A stretch of 64,000 nucleotides of DNA. Origin: JBEICQ01 sp046297395 (GTDB lineage: Bacteria; Bacteroidota; Bacteroidia; UBA4408). Below are positions 33,490 to 42,270 of this stretch, piece by piece (within the stretch, counting starts at the first letter, position 1; each line of letters begins with the position of its first letter). The stretch spans positions 1-64,000 of the forward strand of contig JBKCNM010000007.1 of NCBI GenBank assembly GCA_046297395.1, read 5' to 3'. The notes beneath the pieces are model-generated. The model did no database searches. It was not told the origin of the DNA and worked only from the letters and a program-made list of their open reading frames with translations. The translations under genes were made by a program, and so were the position numbers.

Positions 33490-34125
33490 ATGGCAGATGT
33501 AAATACAGGTGACGACGGTGGTGGTGGTAAACACAAAGGCAAGGTCAGGGCCAAGAAGTCTTCCACACGGATAGACATGACGCCCATGGTGGATCTGGCA
33601 TTTTTGCTGCTCACCTTTTTCATGCTCACCACAACCTTTAACAAGCCCAAGGCAATGGAGATTAACATGCCCATCAAGGACAAAACCGTTGATCCTCCAA
33701 AAATTCCCGGAAAACAAACTCTCACGCTTTTGCTTAGCGACAAGAACAGGATTTACTGGTATATAGGAGCAGATGATCCCAACCAGCCTCCTGCTGTAGA
33801 ATACACCAACTTCTCGGCCAATGGCATTCGAAAATTGTTGATTGAAAAAAATACCGAAATCAACAGTACTTTCAGCAGGGTTGAAAAGCTCAAGGATGAT
33901 TTTAAAAAAGGAAAGATAGACGAAAAGAAATACAAGGAAGAATCCATCAAGGTGAAAGCCGAGAAAAAGGCACTCATCGTGCTGATTAAAGCAGATGACA
34001 GCTCAACCTATAAAAACCTGGTGGATATCCTTGATGAGATGAGTATCTGCAATATTGGTCGTTATGCGATTGTGGACATTACGCCTAGTGAAATTGAAAT
34101 GATTAAAAACGTTGTTGTACAATAA
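33490..34125 (+). CDS. exbD: ExbD/TolR family protein, second copy
   Basis: The 211-residue paralogue of the preceding gene has the same membrane motif (DMTPMVDLAFLLLTFFMLT, Asp35) after a longer, glycine- and lysine-rich cytoplasmic N-terminus. The periplasmic domain differs and contains a charged helical insert (VEKLKDDFKKGKIDEKKYKE). The end, IADDSSTYKNLVDIL-like to NIGRYAIVDIT, is the normal ExbD C-terminus. Two unlike ExbD proteins suggest a heteromeric channel, as inferred for other Bacteroidota. It ends two bases before tonB. Confidence 0.92.
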   Translation: MADVNTGDDGGGGKHKGKVRAKKSSTRIDMTPMVDLAFLLLTFFMLTTTFNKPKAMEINMPIKDKTVDPPKIPGKQTLTLLLSDKNRIYWYIGADDPNQPPAVEYTNFSANGIRKLLIEKNTEINSTFSRVEKLKDDFKKGKIDEKKYKEESIKVKAEKKALIVLIKADDSSTYKNLVDILDEMSICNIGRYAIVDITPSEIEMIKNVVVQ

Positions 34126-34127
34126 TT

Positions 34128-34952
34128 ATGGCCGGCATCAAATTTTTAGAAGACTGGGACAATGTTGTATGGGAAGGTCGTAACGAAATTGTTTTTCGTG
34201 ACAGAAACAAAGAGTACGGCGCATACTTCATTCGTTCATCCTACAACAAAACCGTTGTTAGGGCCATTATCATTTCCATCCTGTTTTTTGTTTTTTGTGT
34301 GAGTATTCCTTTCATCATGACATGGATTGAAAATCTCGCACCCGGAGACCGAGTGTTAAAAGAAGACAAGACGGTTGAGTTGATGGAAGCTCCGCCAATT
34401 GACAAAGATGAGCCTCCTCCTCCTCCGGTAGAGCCTCCTCCTCCGGTGATGGAAACCATTAAATTTGTACCGCCTGTAGTTACCAACGAACCGGTTCCAG
34501 AAGAAGAAATTCCTCCTACACAGGAAGAACTCAAAGAATCTAATGCCGGTGTGGTTACACAGGAAGGATCTGAAGGTGTTGTTGATTTGCCTGTAGAAAC
34601 TCAGGAAGTAATTGAAGAAGTAAACGAAACACCTTTCGTCTCTGTTGAAGAAATGCCGGGATTTCCCGGTGGCGAAGAGGCTCTTCAAAAATACATGCGC
34701 AAAAACATTACATATCCCTCCCTCGAAAAAGAAAACAACATTCAGGGAACAGTGTATGTATACTTTGTGATTAATAAAGATGGCAAAGTTGAAGATGCCA
34801 AAGTGGTTCGCGGTGTAAAAGGTGGTTCCGGTCTGGATGCCGAAGCCTTACGCGTAATCAAATCCATGCCCAACTGGAGCGTAGGAAAGCAAAATGGTCG
34901 TCCCGTAAAAGTGCAGTTTACTTATCCTGTGACATTTGGATTGGGTGGATAG
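34128..34952 (+). CDS. tonB: TonB energy-transducing protein
   Basis: TonB carries energy from ExbBD to outer-membrane receptors. The 274 residues hold one membrane helix (VVRAIIISILFFVFCVSIPF, ~41-60), a proline-rich periplasmic spacer (DEPPPPPVEPPPPVMET, ~95-112; EEIPPTQEE) and a C-terminal TonB domain. The C-terminal domain contains PGFPGGEEALQKYMRKNITY, GTVYVYFVINKDGKVEDAKV and GRPVKVQFTYPVTFGLGG. The longer cytoplasmic N-terminus (~40 residues) is typical of Bacteroidota TonB. It closes the operon, and a strong terminator follows at 34973. The TPP-controlled receptor at 17305 is a likely client. Confidence 0.94.
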   Translation: MAGIKFLEDWDNVVWEGRNEIVFRDRNKEYGAYFIRSSYNKTVVRAIIISILFFVFCVSIPFIMTWIENLAPGDRVLKEDKTVELMEAPPIDKDEPPPPPVEPPPPVMETIKFVPPVVTNEPVPEEEIPPTQEELKESNAGVVTQEGSEGVVDLPVETQEVIEEVNETPFVSVEEMPGFPGGEEALQKYMRKNITYPSLEKENNIQGTVYVYFVINKDGKVEDAKVVRGVKGGSGLDAEALRVIKSMPNWSVGKQNGRPVKVQFTYPVTFGLGG

Positions 34953-34972
34953 TTTATAAAAATCTCATTACT

Positions 34973-35003
34973 AAACCCGGACATGGCTCCGGGTTTTTTT
35001 TTT
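34973..35003 (+). terminator. Terminator of the exbB-tonB operon
   Basis: A 9-bp stem, AAACCCGGA (34973-34981) with TCCGGGTTT (34988-34996), is followed by a run of ten T including the stem end. Confidence 0.9.
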
Positions 35004-35108
35004 GATTCTGTCTTTTTCTCACCGCCAAACCTTGATAACTTGAAGAAAGGGCATTTCATAGCTTTCTTTAAAACCCGTAAGTTTGGCTTATTGGCAAATT
35101 TTATACAC

Positions 35109-36632
35109 ATGAAAAAGCTGTTTCTCTTTCTCTGGTTATTGGCATTGAATTGTCATCTCCATGCGCAGGTGAAGAAACAAGAGTTGAAGCAGGACGACCC
35201 TGTGCTGGCCATGCTGGACAGTTTACAGCAGCAAAAATATTTTGAGCGGGCAGATATATGTGACGATACTGCCAGTTTGAACATTCATGGATATCATGCT
35301 GACAGCATTCCCGTTTTCTCTGATGAAATCTATCTTGCCCGCTTGCAAAAGCTGGATGCTGAATCACCTTTCGACCTGGTGTTTAATGAGCATGTAAAGA
35401 AATACATTGAAGTATACACAGTAAAAAAACGCAAAGTGGTTTCCCGTGTTTTGGGACTATCCCACTTGTATTTTCCTCTTTTTGAAGATGCCCTGGACAG
35501 GCACGGGCTTCCCATGGAACTTAAATATCTTGCCATTGTGGAGTCGGCACTAAATCCTGTGGCGGTATCCCGAAGCGGGGCAGGTGGGCTTTGGCAATTC
35601 ATCTTAAGTACCGGGAAACTGTATGGGCTTAAGGTAAACTCCTACATCGATGAACGCAGGGATCCATACCTGGCTACAGAGGCGGCTTGTGCCTACATGA
35701 AATACCTTTATAAAACCTTTGGCGACTGGCAAATGGTGCTCGCTGCCTACAATTGCGGCCCCGGTGCCGTTTCGCGAGCCATTCGTCGCAGTGGCGGTAA
35801 AAATACCTATTGGGAACTCAGGCCCTGGTTGCCTACCGAAACCCAGAATTATGTACCCGCTTTTATTGCTGCCACCTATGCCATGCATCACTCGGCAGAT
35901 CATAACATCTATCCTGTTTTACCCAAGAAAGAGTTCTTTTTTGCGGACACACTCAAGTTGCGCAGCCGCATAAACCTGCATGAAGTTTCGGGACTATTGG
36001 GTATAAATTATGATGACTTATCTTTTTTAAACCCTGCCTACAAGGTTGGAATCATGCCCTTAAACGACAAGGGAAATACACTTGTTTTGCCCCCTCGATA
36101 CACCGGTATTTTTCTTCAAAATCAAAGCCTCATTGAGACTGCTTCATCCGAAAAAATTTCCGCGAATATCAGATATGCTTCCAACGAACCAACGATAACA
36201 AAATCCAATACAGGCAAAAAGTGGATAAAAGTAAAGCGCGGTGAAACGCTGCTCGCCATAGCCAATGCACAAGGATGCAGCATGAAAGACATACGGCGTT
36301 GGAACCGCTTAAAGAGCAATCGGGTAAAAGCAGGAAAAGTACTGGTGATACACATGTCTGAAAAGTCTTCTGTGAATGCTGTTGCACAAGCGTCTCCCAT
36401 GATTCCGGAGGTGCAAACCCAGGCTACCGATTCACTTACACCGTTGGCTGATACCCTTGCATTTTCTGCGGGGCCCAAAGTGGTATTTCATGTGGTGCAA
36501 AAAGGAGATACGCTTTGGTCTATAGCAAGCAGGTACAAAGGAACCACCGTGGAGGAAATAAAAAAGGCCAACCGGCTGGAGCATGCCCCGCTCAGGGTAG
36601 GTGTCAAGTTAAAGATTCCGCTAAGATCGTGA
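35109..36632 (+). CDS. MltD-like lytic transglycosylase with two LysM domains
   Basis: The 507-residue exported murein enzyme cleaves the glycan strand of peptidoglycan. It has a signal peptide (first ~20 residues, CHLHAQ), an SLT family 1 domain with the catalytic glutamate in AIVESALNPVAVSRSGAGG (Glu145) and AAYNCGPGAV (~222). Two LysM domains (~366-410, KVKRGETLLAIANAQGCSM; ~461-506, VVQKGDTLWSIASRYKG) bind peptidoglycan. The ATG at 35109 is the start that opens the signal peptide; the frame also runs back to 34983 but that part lies in the tonB terminator. It resembles MltD of Gram-negatives. Confidence 0.93.
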   Translation: MKKLFLFLWLLALNCHLHAQVKKQELKQDDPVLAMLDSLQQQKYFERADICDDTASLNIHGYHADSIPVFSDEIYLARLQKLDAESPFDLVFNEHVKKYIEVYTVKKRKVVSRVLGLSHLYFPLFEDALDRHGLPMELKYLAIVESALNPVAVSRSGAGGLWQFILSTGKLYGLKVNSYIDERRDPYLATEAACAYMKYLYKTFGDWQMVLAAYNCGPGAVSRAIRRSGGKNTYWELRPWLPTETQNYVPAFIAATYAMHHSADHNIYPVLPKKEFFFADTLKLRSRINLHEVSGLLGINYDDLSFLNPAYKVGIMPLNDKGNTLVLPPRYTGIFLQNQSLIETASSEKISANIRYASNEPTITKSNTGKKWIKVKRGETLLAIANAQGCSMKDIRRWNRLKSNRVKAGKVLVIHMSEKSSVNAVAQASPMIPEVQTQATDSLTPLADTLAFSAGPKVVFHVVQKGDTLWSIASRYKGTTVEEIKKANRLEHAPLRVGVKLKIPLRS

Positions 36633-36833
36633 GCCTTCATACCCCAATGGAGTTTTGCAGCAAAAGTATTTGCCGAAAAGGGTTAATGCAATCCCATACG
36701 CATGCTCTTACGGAAGCATATCCCGTTCATTTGAATGGTTTTCTCCCTGCGGGACACTTGAAGCGATTCTCAGTTCATGAGTGTTTTTACGGAAAGCTCA
36801 GTATGCTGCTTCATGATTAGCTTGCCTGTGAAA

Positions 36834-38072
36834 ATGAAAATAGTCATCCTAACACAATACTTTCCTCCTGAAGTAGGAGCACCCCAAAACAGGCTTTTTG
36901 AACTGGCTGTAAGGCTTGCCCAAAGGGGGCATGAGATCAGTGTATTTACTGCCATGCCAAATTATCCTGCCATGAAAATACAGGATGCTTACCGGGGAAA
37001 ATGGTTCTGTACGGAAGAGATGCAGGGCATAAAAGTGTACAGAAGTTGGATATGGGTTTCCGAGGCCAAAGGCATCGGCTCAAGGTTGCTCAATTACTTC
37101 TCATTTGTTTTTTCATCAGGTGTTTGGGGAGCATTAAAAATGAAGCCTTCGGATTTGTTGATTTGTGAATCTCCTCCGCTTTTTCTGGGCATGACGGCGC
37201 GTTGGCTTTCATTCATCAAACGAACCCCAATGCTTTTTAATGTTTCTGATTTATGGCCTGAGAGTGCAGAGAAGTTGGGCTTGGTAAGAAATAAGTTTTT
37301 GTTGTCACTCACTGTACGACTGGAAGAGAGCATCTATCATTCCGCCAGGATCATTTCCGGACAAACCCAGGGAATTGTGAGTAATATTTCTGCGCGCATC
37401 CCCAACAAACCTGTATACTGGCTTCCCAATGGAGTTGAACCTAAAAATTTTCTTCCGCAAGCCTTCAACCGAAGCTGGCGAAAAGCGAATGGCTTTGCAG
37501 AGGAGGATGTACTGTTTTTGTATGCAGGTATCATTGGTCACGCCCAGGGATTGGATGTGATTCTTGATGCTGCTCTCCTCACCAGCGATGAAGCCAAAAT
37601 CAAATGGTTACTCTTGGGAGCCGGACCGGTAAAGGAGCATCTTATAAACAGGGTTACAAAAGAGCATATTGCCAATGTATTTTTTTATGATGTTGTACCA
37701 AAATCAGAAATTCCCTTGGTTTTGGCAAGCTGCGATGCAGCTGTTGTTCCCCTAAAAAAACTGGATTTGTTCAGGGGTGCCATTCCCTCCAAGATTTTTG
37801 AAAATCTGGCTATGGAAAAACCCTTGTTATTGGGTGTTGAAGGAGAAGCAAAAAAACTATTTATAGAGGAAGCGGGTGCAGGTATTTCATTTGAGCCGGG
37901 GAATGATCAAGCACTTGCCGGTGCAGCCTTTCAATTGGCAGAAAACGCCAAGATGCGAGGGGAGATGGGCAAACGCGGAAGGAAATTTGTGGAAGAGCAT
38001 TTTTCCAGAGAGCTTATCGCACTGCGTTTTGAGGCATTCATAAAAGATCAACTGGGCAATAAAACCAGGTGA
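36834..38072 (+). CDS. Glycosyltransferase family 4 (WbuB-like)
   Basis: The 412-residue cytoplasmic or membrane-associated GT-B enzyme transfers a sugar to a lipid-linked or surface glycan. The N-terminal domain begins ILTQYFPPEVGAPQNRLFEL. LFNVSDLWPESAEKLGLV is a motif of the WbuB group, and the C-terminal donor-binding domain includes YAGIIGHAQGLDVILDA, LLLGAGPVKEHL and PSKIFENLAMEKPLLL. The ATG at 36834 fits this start; an upstream ATG at 36777 adds an unmatched 19 residues. The 201 bases before it contain no gene. It opens the polysaccharide-related stretch that continues at 40412. Confidence 0.9.
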   Translation: MKIVILTQYFPPEVGAPQNRLFELAVRLAQRGHEISVFTAMPNYPAMKIQDAYRGKWFCTEEMQGIKVYRSWIWVSEAKGIGSRLLNYFSFVFSSGVWGALKMKPSDLLICESPPLFLGMTARWLSFIKRTPMLFNVSDLWPESAEKLGLVRNKFLLSLTVRLEESIYHSARIISGQTQGIVSNISARIPNKPVYWLPNGVEPKNFLPQAFNRSWRKANGFAEEDVLFLYAGIIGHAQGLDVILDAALLTSDEAKIKWLLLGAGPVKEHLINRVTKEHIANVFFYDVVPKSEIPLVLASCDAAVVPLKKLDLFRGAIPSKIFENLAMEKPLLLGVEGEAKKLFIEEAGAGISFEPGNDQALAGAAFQLAENAKMRGEMGKRGRKFVEEHFSRELIALRFEAFIKDQLGNKTR

Positions 38073-38252
38073 TGCAGCCCGCTCTCAGGTTGTATCGGAT
38101 TGTAAATGCATGTGTTGGATATATGCCGTTTGTATAAGATAAAGGGTCCTGTTCTCAGGTGCAAATGAAAGGGAATGATTGCATCGGAATATACTTTATC
38201 CACATATCCATACTCCCTTTCGATGAGCATGTTCAATTACATTTATATGCAT

Positions 38253-38260
38253 TACTTTTG
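38253..38260 (+). promoter_or_regulatory. -7 promoter box of the universal stress gene
   Basis: TACTTTTG matches TAnnTTTG and lies 20 bases before the ATG at 38281. No convincing -33 box is seen. Confidence 0.45.
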
Positions 38261-38280
38261 AAGTTCATATCATATGATAA

Positions 38281-39156
38281 ATGGATCATATTAAACTCAA
38301 AAAAAGACCTGCATTTCCTTTTGAAACCATCGGTGTGGCCGTGGCATTTTCGCCAAGGCTGGAAGCCATGCTCAATGAGGCAAAACACTATGCAGATGCA
38401 TTTAAAAGCCAGGTGGTGTTGATTCACATCGGCGAACAGGACCAGCTAAAGGAAGAAACCCTGGAAACCCTTGTGACCAATATTGGATTCAACAAAAGCA
38501 AACTCCGGATAATCTGGATGCAGGGTGATCCAACCGATACCATTCTTCAATTGTGCAAACTCAATATGGTAGACCTGCTCTTGTTAGGTGCTTTAGAAAA
38601 AGAAAATCTATACAAGTATTATGTGGGTTCTATTGCAAGGAATATATGTCGAAGGGCAAAATGCAGCGTGATGCTGATGGTACATCCTCAGGTGGCTCCC
38701 AAGAGGTTTAAAAAATTGGTCATTCATGGTGTAGATAATCTCAAATCTGTGCACACACTTAATACAGCATTATATTTTGCAAAGACCGAAAAAATCAAAG
38801 AATTAACTGTTGTGCAGGAACTGGATATTCCGGCATTTATGCTCACTACTGCTGATAGTACCACCAACTCTGAGGCCAACAAGATTAAAAAAGAGATGGT
38901 TGAAGAAGAAACCCAAAAATTACAATCCATGATAGATGGGGTAGATAAGCAGGATGTAGAAATTCACCTGAAAACGGTAAGTGGCAAACCCGGTTATGCA
39001 ATCTCCAACTATGCGCGCACCAAATCGTACGATTTACTTATCATCAATTCACCGGATACACCGCTCGGCTTGTTCGACCGAATTTTTACGCACGACATCG
39101 AGTATATCCTGGCAGATTTACCTTGTAATCTTCTGATGGTCCATTCAAGAGTATAA
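38281..39156 (+). CDS. Universal stress protein, tandem UspA domains
   Basis: The 291-residue cytoplasmic protein has two UspA-like domains (~1-145 and ~150-291). The first ends VGSIARNICRRAKCSVMLMV, keeping the GS of the nucleotide-binding motif though the glycine spacing is altered. The second ends GLFDRIFTHDIEYILADLPC, where GS is replaced by TH, so it probably does not bind ATP. It overlaps the antiporter gene by one base (TAATG). The pair suggests that the stress protein regulates or accompanies the transporter, which is inference from position. Confidence 0.87.
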   Translation: MDHIKLKKRPAFPFETIGVAVAFSPRLEAMLNEAKHYADAFKSQVVLIHIGEQDQLKEETLETLVTNIGFNKSKLRIIWMQGDPTDTILQLCKLNMVDLLLLGALEKENLYKYYVGSIARNICRRAKCSVMLMVHPQVAPKRFKKLVIHGVDNLKSVHTLNTALYFAKTEKIKELTVVQELDIPAFMLTTADSTTNSEANKIKKEMVEEETQKLQSMIDGVDKQDVEIHLKTVSGKPGYAISNYARTKSYDLLIINSPDTPLGLFDRIFTHDIEYILADLPCNLLMVHSRV

Positions 39157-40409
39157 TGGGTAAACTAACACATCAGGAATTTATTTCCTTGCTTCTGGCA
39201 ATGGGGGCTATGCTTTTTTTTGCCCGCCTCGCTGCTGAAGGAGCAAGGCTTTTGAAGCTACCGGTGGTGACCGGCGAAATCCTGGTTGGTGTGTTGTTGG
39301 GGCCTTCTTTTCTGGGGCATTTGTATCCCACTTTGTTTGCAAAAACATTTCCTCTTTTTGGTGAGGTAGGTGTCGCACTCGATGGCATCACAAAAATTTC
39401 TGCAGTTCTGCTTTTGTTCGTAAGTGGAATGGAATTGCAGATGCAATTGCTGGTCAAACAGGGCAGAGCCGCTGTTACAACAAGCCTGCTTAGTTTGGTC
39501 ATTCCTTTTTTGTTGGGCTTCTCACTGGCGTATTATTTACCGGGTAGTTTTGAGTATATTCCCAATGATGGTTTGCTCTTTGCTCTGTTTATGGGCACAG
39601 CCATGTCAATCTCCGCCCTTCCGGTGATAGCCAAAACACTCATGGACCTGAATATGCTCAAATCAAAAGTGGGCATGATTATTATCGCTGCTGCCATGTT
39701 CGACGATTTAATCGGTTGGCTTGTATTTTCGCTCATCATCTCACTTTTGGGAAAAGGCCGAGAGCTTTCTCTGGTACTCCTCGATGTCTCTGTAATCATT
39801 GGATATGGAATCCTGATGCTAACCATTGGAAAAAAACTCATTGATAAAAGTTTGCCATGGATTCAGAAAAAGCTTTCCTGGCCGGGAGGGGTTTTGTCTC
39901 TTGCCCTGAGCTTCTGTTTTTTTAGTGCTGCTTTTACCGAATACCTCGGTATTCATGCCGTGCTCGGAGCATTTATCGCAGGAATAGCTGTAGGTGATTC
40001 AGTAAAACTCAACACAAAAGCAAGGGAAATTATTCACCAGTTTGTTACCAATATTTTTGCTCCCTTATTCTTTGTAAGCATTGGTATTAAAATTAATTTT
40101 ATTGCTCATTTTGATGCCTCGGTAACGCTGATGATTTTCCTCCTTGCCAGCCTCGGAAAGATTACCGGTGCTACGCTTGGTGCAAGAGCCGGCTTGTTTC
40201 CCTGGCGAGAATCCGTAGCTATTGGATTTGGCCTGAATGCCAGAGGTGCCATGGAAATTATTCTAGGAACGCTGGCCTTGCAGGTTGGCTTAATCAATGA
40301 AACAATCTTTGTGGCTCTCGTCATCATGGCCATTGTAACAAGCATTGCCAGCGGTCCTGTTTTACGATGGCTTGGAACAGGCCGAGAATCCGTTTTAACC
40401 CGTTATTAG
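39156..40409 (+). CDS. Cation:proton antiporter, CPA2/Kef-like
   Basis: The 417-residue inner-membrane protein has about 12 hydrophobic segments and the CPA2 core. LPVVTGEILVGVLLGPSFLG opens it, ALPVIAKTLMDLNML is the unwound-helix region, IIAAAMFDDLIGWLVF holds the ion-site aspartates, and GFGLNARGAMEIILG lies near the C-terminus. It lacks the TrkA-N domain of KefB/C. Transport of Na+ or K+ against H+ is expected. It is co-translated with the universal stress protein. Confidence 0.9.
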   Translation: MGKLTHQEFISLLLAMGAMLFFARLAAEGARLLKLPVVTGEILVGVLLGPSFLGHLYPTLFAKTFPLFGEVGVALDGITKISAVLLLFVSGMELQMQLLVKQGRAAVTTSLLSLVIPFLLGFSLAYYLPGSFEYIPNDGLLFALFMGTAMSISALPVIAKTLMDLNMLKSKVGMIIIAAAMFDDLIGWLVFSLIISLLGKGRELSLVLLDVSVIIGYGILMLTIGKKLIDKSLPWIQKKLSWPGGVLSLALSFCFFSAAFTEYLGIHAVLGAFIAGIAVGDSVKLNTKAREIIHQFVTNIFAPLFFVSIGIKINFIAHFDASVTLMIFLLASLGKITGATLGARAGLFPWRESVAIGFGLNARGAMEIILGTLALQVGLINETIFVALVIMAIVTSIASGPVLRWLGTGRESVLTRY

Positions 40410-40411
40410 GA

Positions 40412-41443
40412 ATGACGGAAGCACTCATCATTACCGGATTATTCTACCTGTTTTTTTTCCTTCTTGGAGCTATTGTTTTGGGTTCCCTCATACACCGATT
40501 GTCTGCCACACAGGTTCCTGTGCTTTCCTGTTTCACCTCCGGAGCCATATTTTTACTCCCCGTCAACCTGCTTATTCTTCACTATTTACTTTGGCTATGT
40601 CCGCATCATCCTCCTCGTTTCTATGCAGGGATGCTGATTATTTGCAATGCTTGTCTATATCTGACAGGGGCTAAAAAAATGAAGCACTTCTTTTTGCTCG
40701 TTGTTACAGAAATGAGGGTTCGAATCGGCCACACCCTTACAATGTTTTTGCCTGTTGGGTTTGTGCTGATGGTTTATGCCGGGATTTTCCTCAGCGCTTC
40801 AAAGCCTTTTGTTGAACATGATGCCATGGAATATGCAGTTTATGGAAACAGCATGGCCCAAAAAGCAGAAATTGTATATGTGAAACATCACTATGATCAG
40901 GAGTCAGGATTCTACTATTATGGATTGCATGGATATGCTTTTCCCCTGCTTCGCACATTGGAATGTTTTATCAACGGATGGTTGCCTACCGGTGATTTCA
41001 TCTTCCGAAGTCTGAACGCCCTCTGCGGATTCCTGCTTGTGCTTCTTGCCGGAGTGGCAGCGTTGTCTTTCTCCGGGCGTTTTGCAAGCTGGCTGATGCT
41101 ATGTTTACTGATGAGTTATGTCTTTATTTTTTCATTTTTTCAGGTATCGGTAGATCATTTCAGGATGATGCAGCTATTTGCATTTGCGCTTTTGTGGTAT
41201 CAGTCACGCAATTTTAAACACACACATTCCTGGTATCTTTTGCTATGCTTTCTGGCAGGATTGGCAGCCTTCTCTCATGCTTTAAACATGCTTCTCCTTT
41301 CTGTATTTCTTGCCCTTGAGTTTTATTTCCTTTTTCGATTACACATTAAACCGGTAGCCATCTCCATTTTAGGTTTCAGCCTGGGTGGAGCGCTGCATTA
41401 TTTCTTGGAAACATTTATAGGTACAGGATGGATATTTCAGTAA
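40412..41443 (+). CDS. GT-C-like membrane protein, N-terminal part
   Basis: This 343-residue multi-spanning protein has about eight hydrophobic segments and the sequence EHDAMEYAVYGNSMAQK after the second or third. That matches the acidic first periplasmic loop of GT-C glycosyltransferases of the PMT/ArnT type. The C-terminal soluble domain expected for the family is missing here but is present in the next, overlapping frame. The ATG at 40412 lies two bases after the antiporter stop; an earlier ATG at 40367 inside that gene is unlikely. I infer either a natural gene pair or one gene broken by a frameshift near 41430. No named family member is recognised. Confidence 0.7.
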   Translation: MTEALIITGLFYLFFFLLGAIVLGSLIHRLSATQVPVLSCFTSGAIFLLPVNLLILHYLLWLCPHHPPRFYAGMLIICNACLYLTGAKKMKHFFLLVVTEMRVRIGHTLTMFLPVGFVLMVYAGIFLSASKPFVEHDAMEYAVYGNSMAQKAEIVYVKHHYDQESGFYYYGLHGYAFPLLRTLECFINGWLPTGDFIFRSLNALCGFLLVLLAGVAALSFSGRFASWLMLCLLMSYVFIFSFFQVSVDHFRMMQLFAFALLWYQSRNFKHTHSWYLLLCFLAGLAAFSHALNMLLLSVFLALEFYFLFRLHIKPVAISILGFSLGGALHYFLETFIGTGWIFQ

Positions 41444-42270
41444 AAAAACATCCCATTTTTTATTTGCTGCTGTATGTTGCTGCATTTGTTCTGCTTGTAT
41501 ATTTTTCATTTTTTTTTCAATGGGATTTTTCTAGCCCTGATGAGCTCAGACGAGAGATAAACGGTCCATTCCGGAAATGGATAAACGGCTATTTGTCTAT
41601 ACTTACTAACACAAAGTATTCAGGTCCCTTTTGCTTATTGATCATTCCTTCCTGGATTTACCTATATAAAAAAAAGAGGCTTGAAGCCTGTTTGTTTTTT
41701 GTGGCAGCAGTTTTTCTTATCGGAATGAAAGGATACATCAATTACCGTTATGCCTACACGCTTTTTCCTCTCATGCTCTTTGTTACCGGATATGTATTTG
41801 TTGAAAAGAATAAGATGAATTGGCGATGGAGATATGTGATTACCCTTCTAATGGTTTTTCTTCACACCTTGTTCTTTACCGGTTTCGAATTGTATCCCAA
41901 ATACTCCCGCAGGCTGCAATTGCCGGCTGCACATAACAGCAAAGATGTTTTTAGCCAAATCAATACCCAAGAGGATTTTCAGGGCAAGGTTTTTCTTGTA
42001 AACAATTTGCCTGAGTTTTACTACCATTGTAAAAACAAGGGCTATTACTATTGGTGCAAAGAAGATGAATTGTATACAGCCGATGGAAAAAAAGTTCTTT
42101 TTAATAGCCGGGAATCACTCACATTGCTTAAGCAAATGAATGTAGACTACATTCTCAGCGACACCATATTTGGTAAGGACAATATCCGATTTGCATCCTT
42201 TCTTGATGCTCATGCTACAACCATCTATACCGATTCCAGGGGACGAATGATTTACAAGGTGCGCTATTGA
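41428..42270 (+). CDS. GT-C-like membrane protein, C-terminal part
   Basis: The 280-residue protein starts 16 bases inside the preceding gene in a different frame. It has about four hydrophobic segments (e.g. PIFYLLLYVAAFVLLVYFSF, GMKGYINYRYAYTLFPLMLF) and a soluble ~130-residue C-terminal domain (VFLVNNLPEFYYHC, LKQMNVDYILSDTIFG). Such an arrangement is the normal C-terminal half of GT-C glycosyltransferases. Together the two frames would make one protein of about 620 residues. The overlap contains a run of seven A (41443-41449), a likely site for a one-base error. It is followed at once by the flippase gene. Confidence 0.65.
   Translation: MDISVKKHPIFYLLLYVAAFVLLVYFSFFFQWDFSSPDELRREINGPFRKWINGYLSILTNTKYSGPFCLLIIPSWIYLYKKKRLEACLFFVAAVFLIGMKGYINYRYAYTLFPLMLFVTGYVFVEKNKMNWRWRYVITLLMVFLHTLFFTGFELYPKYSRRLQLPAAHNSKDVFSQINTQEDFQGKVFLVNNLPEFYYHCKNKGYYYWCKEDELYTADGKKVLFNSRESLTLLKQMNVDYILSDTIFGKDNIRFASFLDAHATTIYTDSRGRMIYKVRY

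Noticed and set aside
34241..34534. Minus-strand frame rich in glycine and serine opposite tonB
   Set aside because: It is the antisense of the proline-rich TonB spacer; the composition is an artefact of CCT/CCG codons.
34983..35108. Upstream extension of the transglycosylase frame
   Set aside because: The extra 42 residues cover the tonB terminator and precede a clear signal peptide starting at 35109.
36633..36833. Small gene or structured RNA between the transglycosylase and GT4 genes
   Set aside because: Short palindromes (TTTTGC-A-GCAAAA, ATGCT...AGCAT) occur but no coherent structure, frame or promoter was seen.
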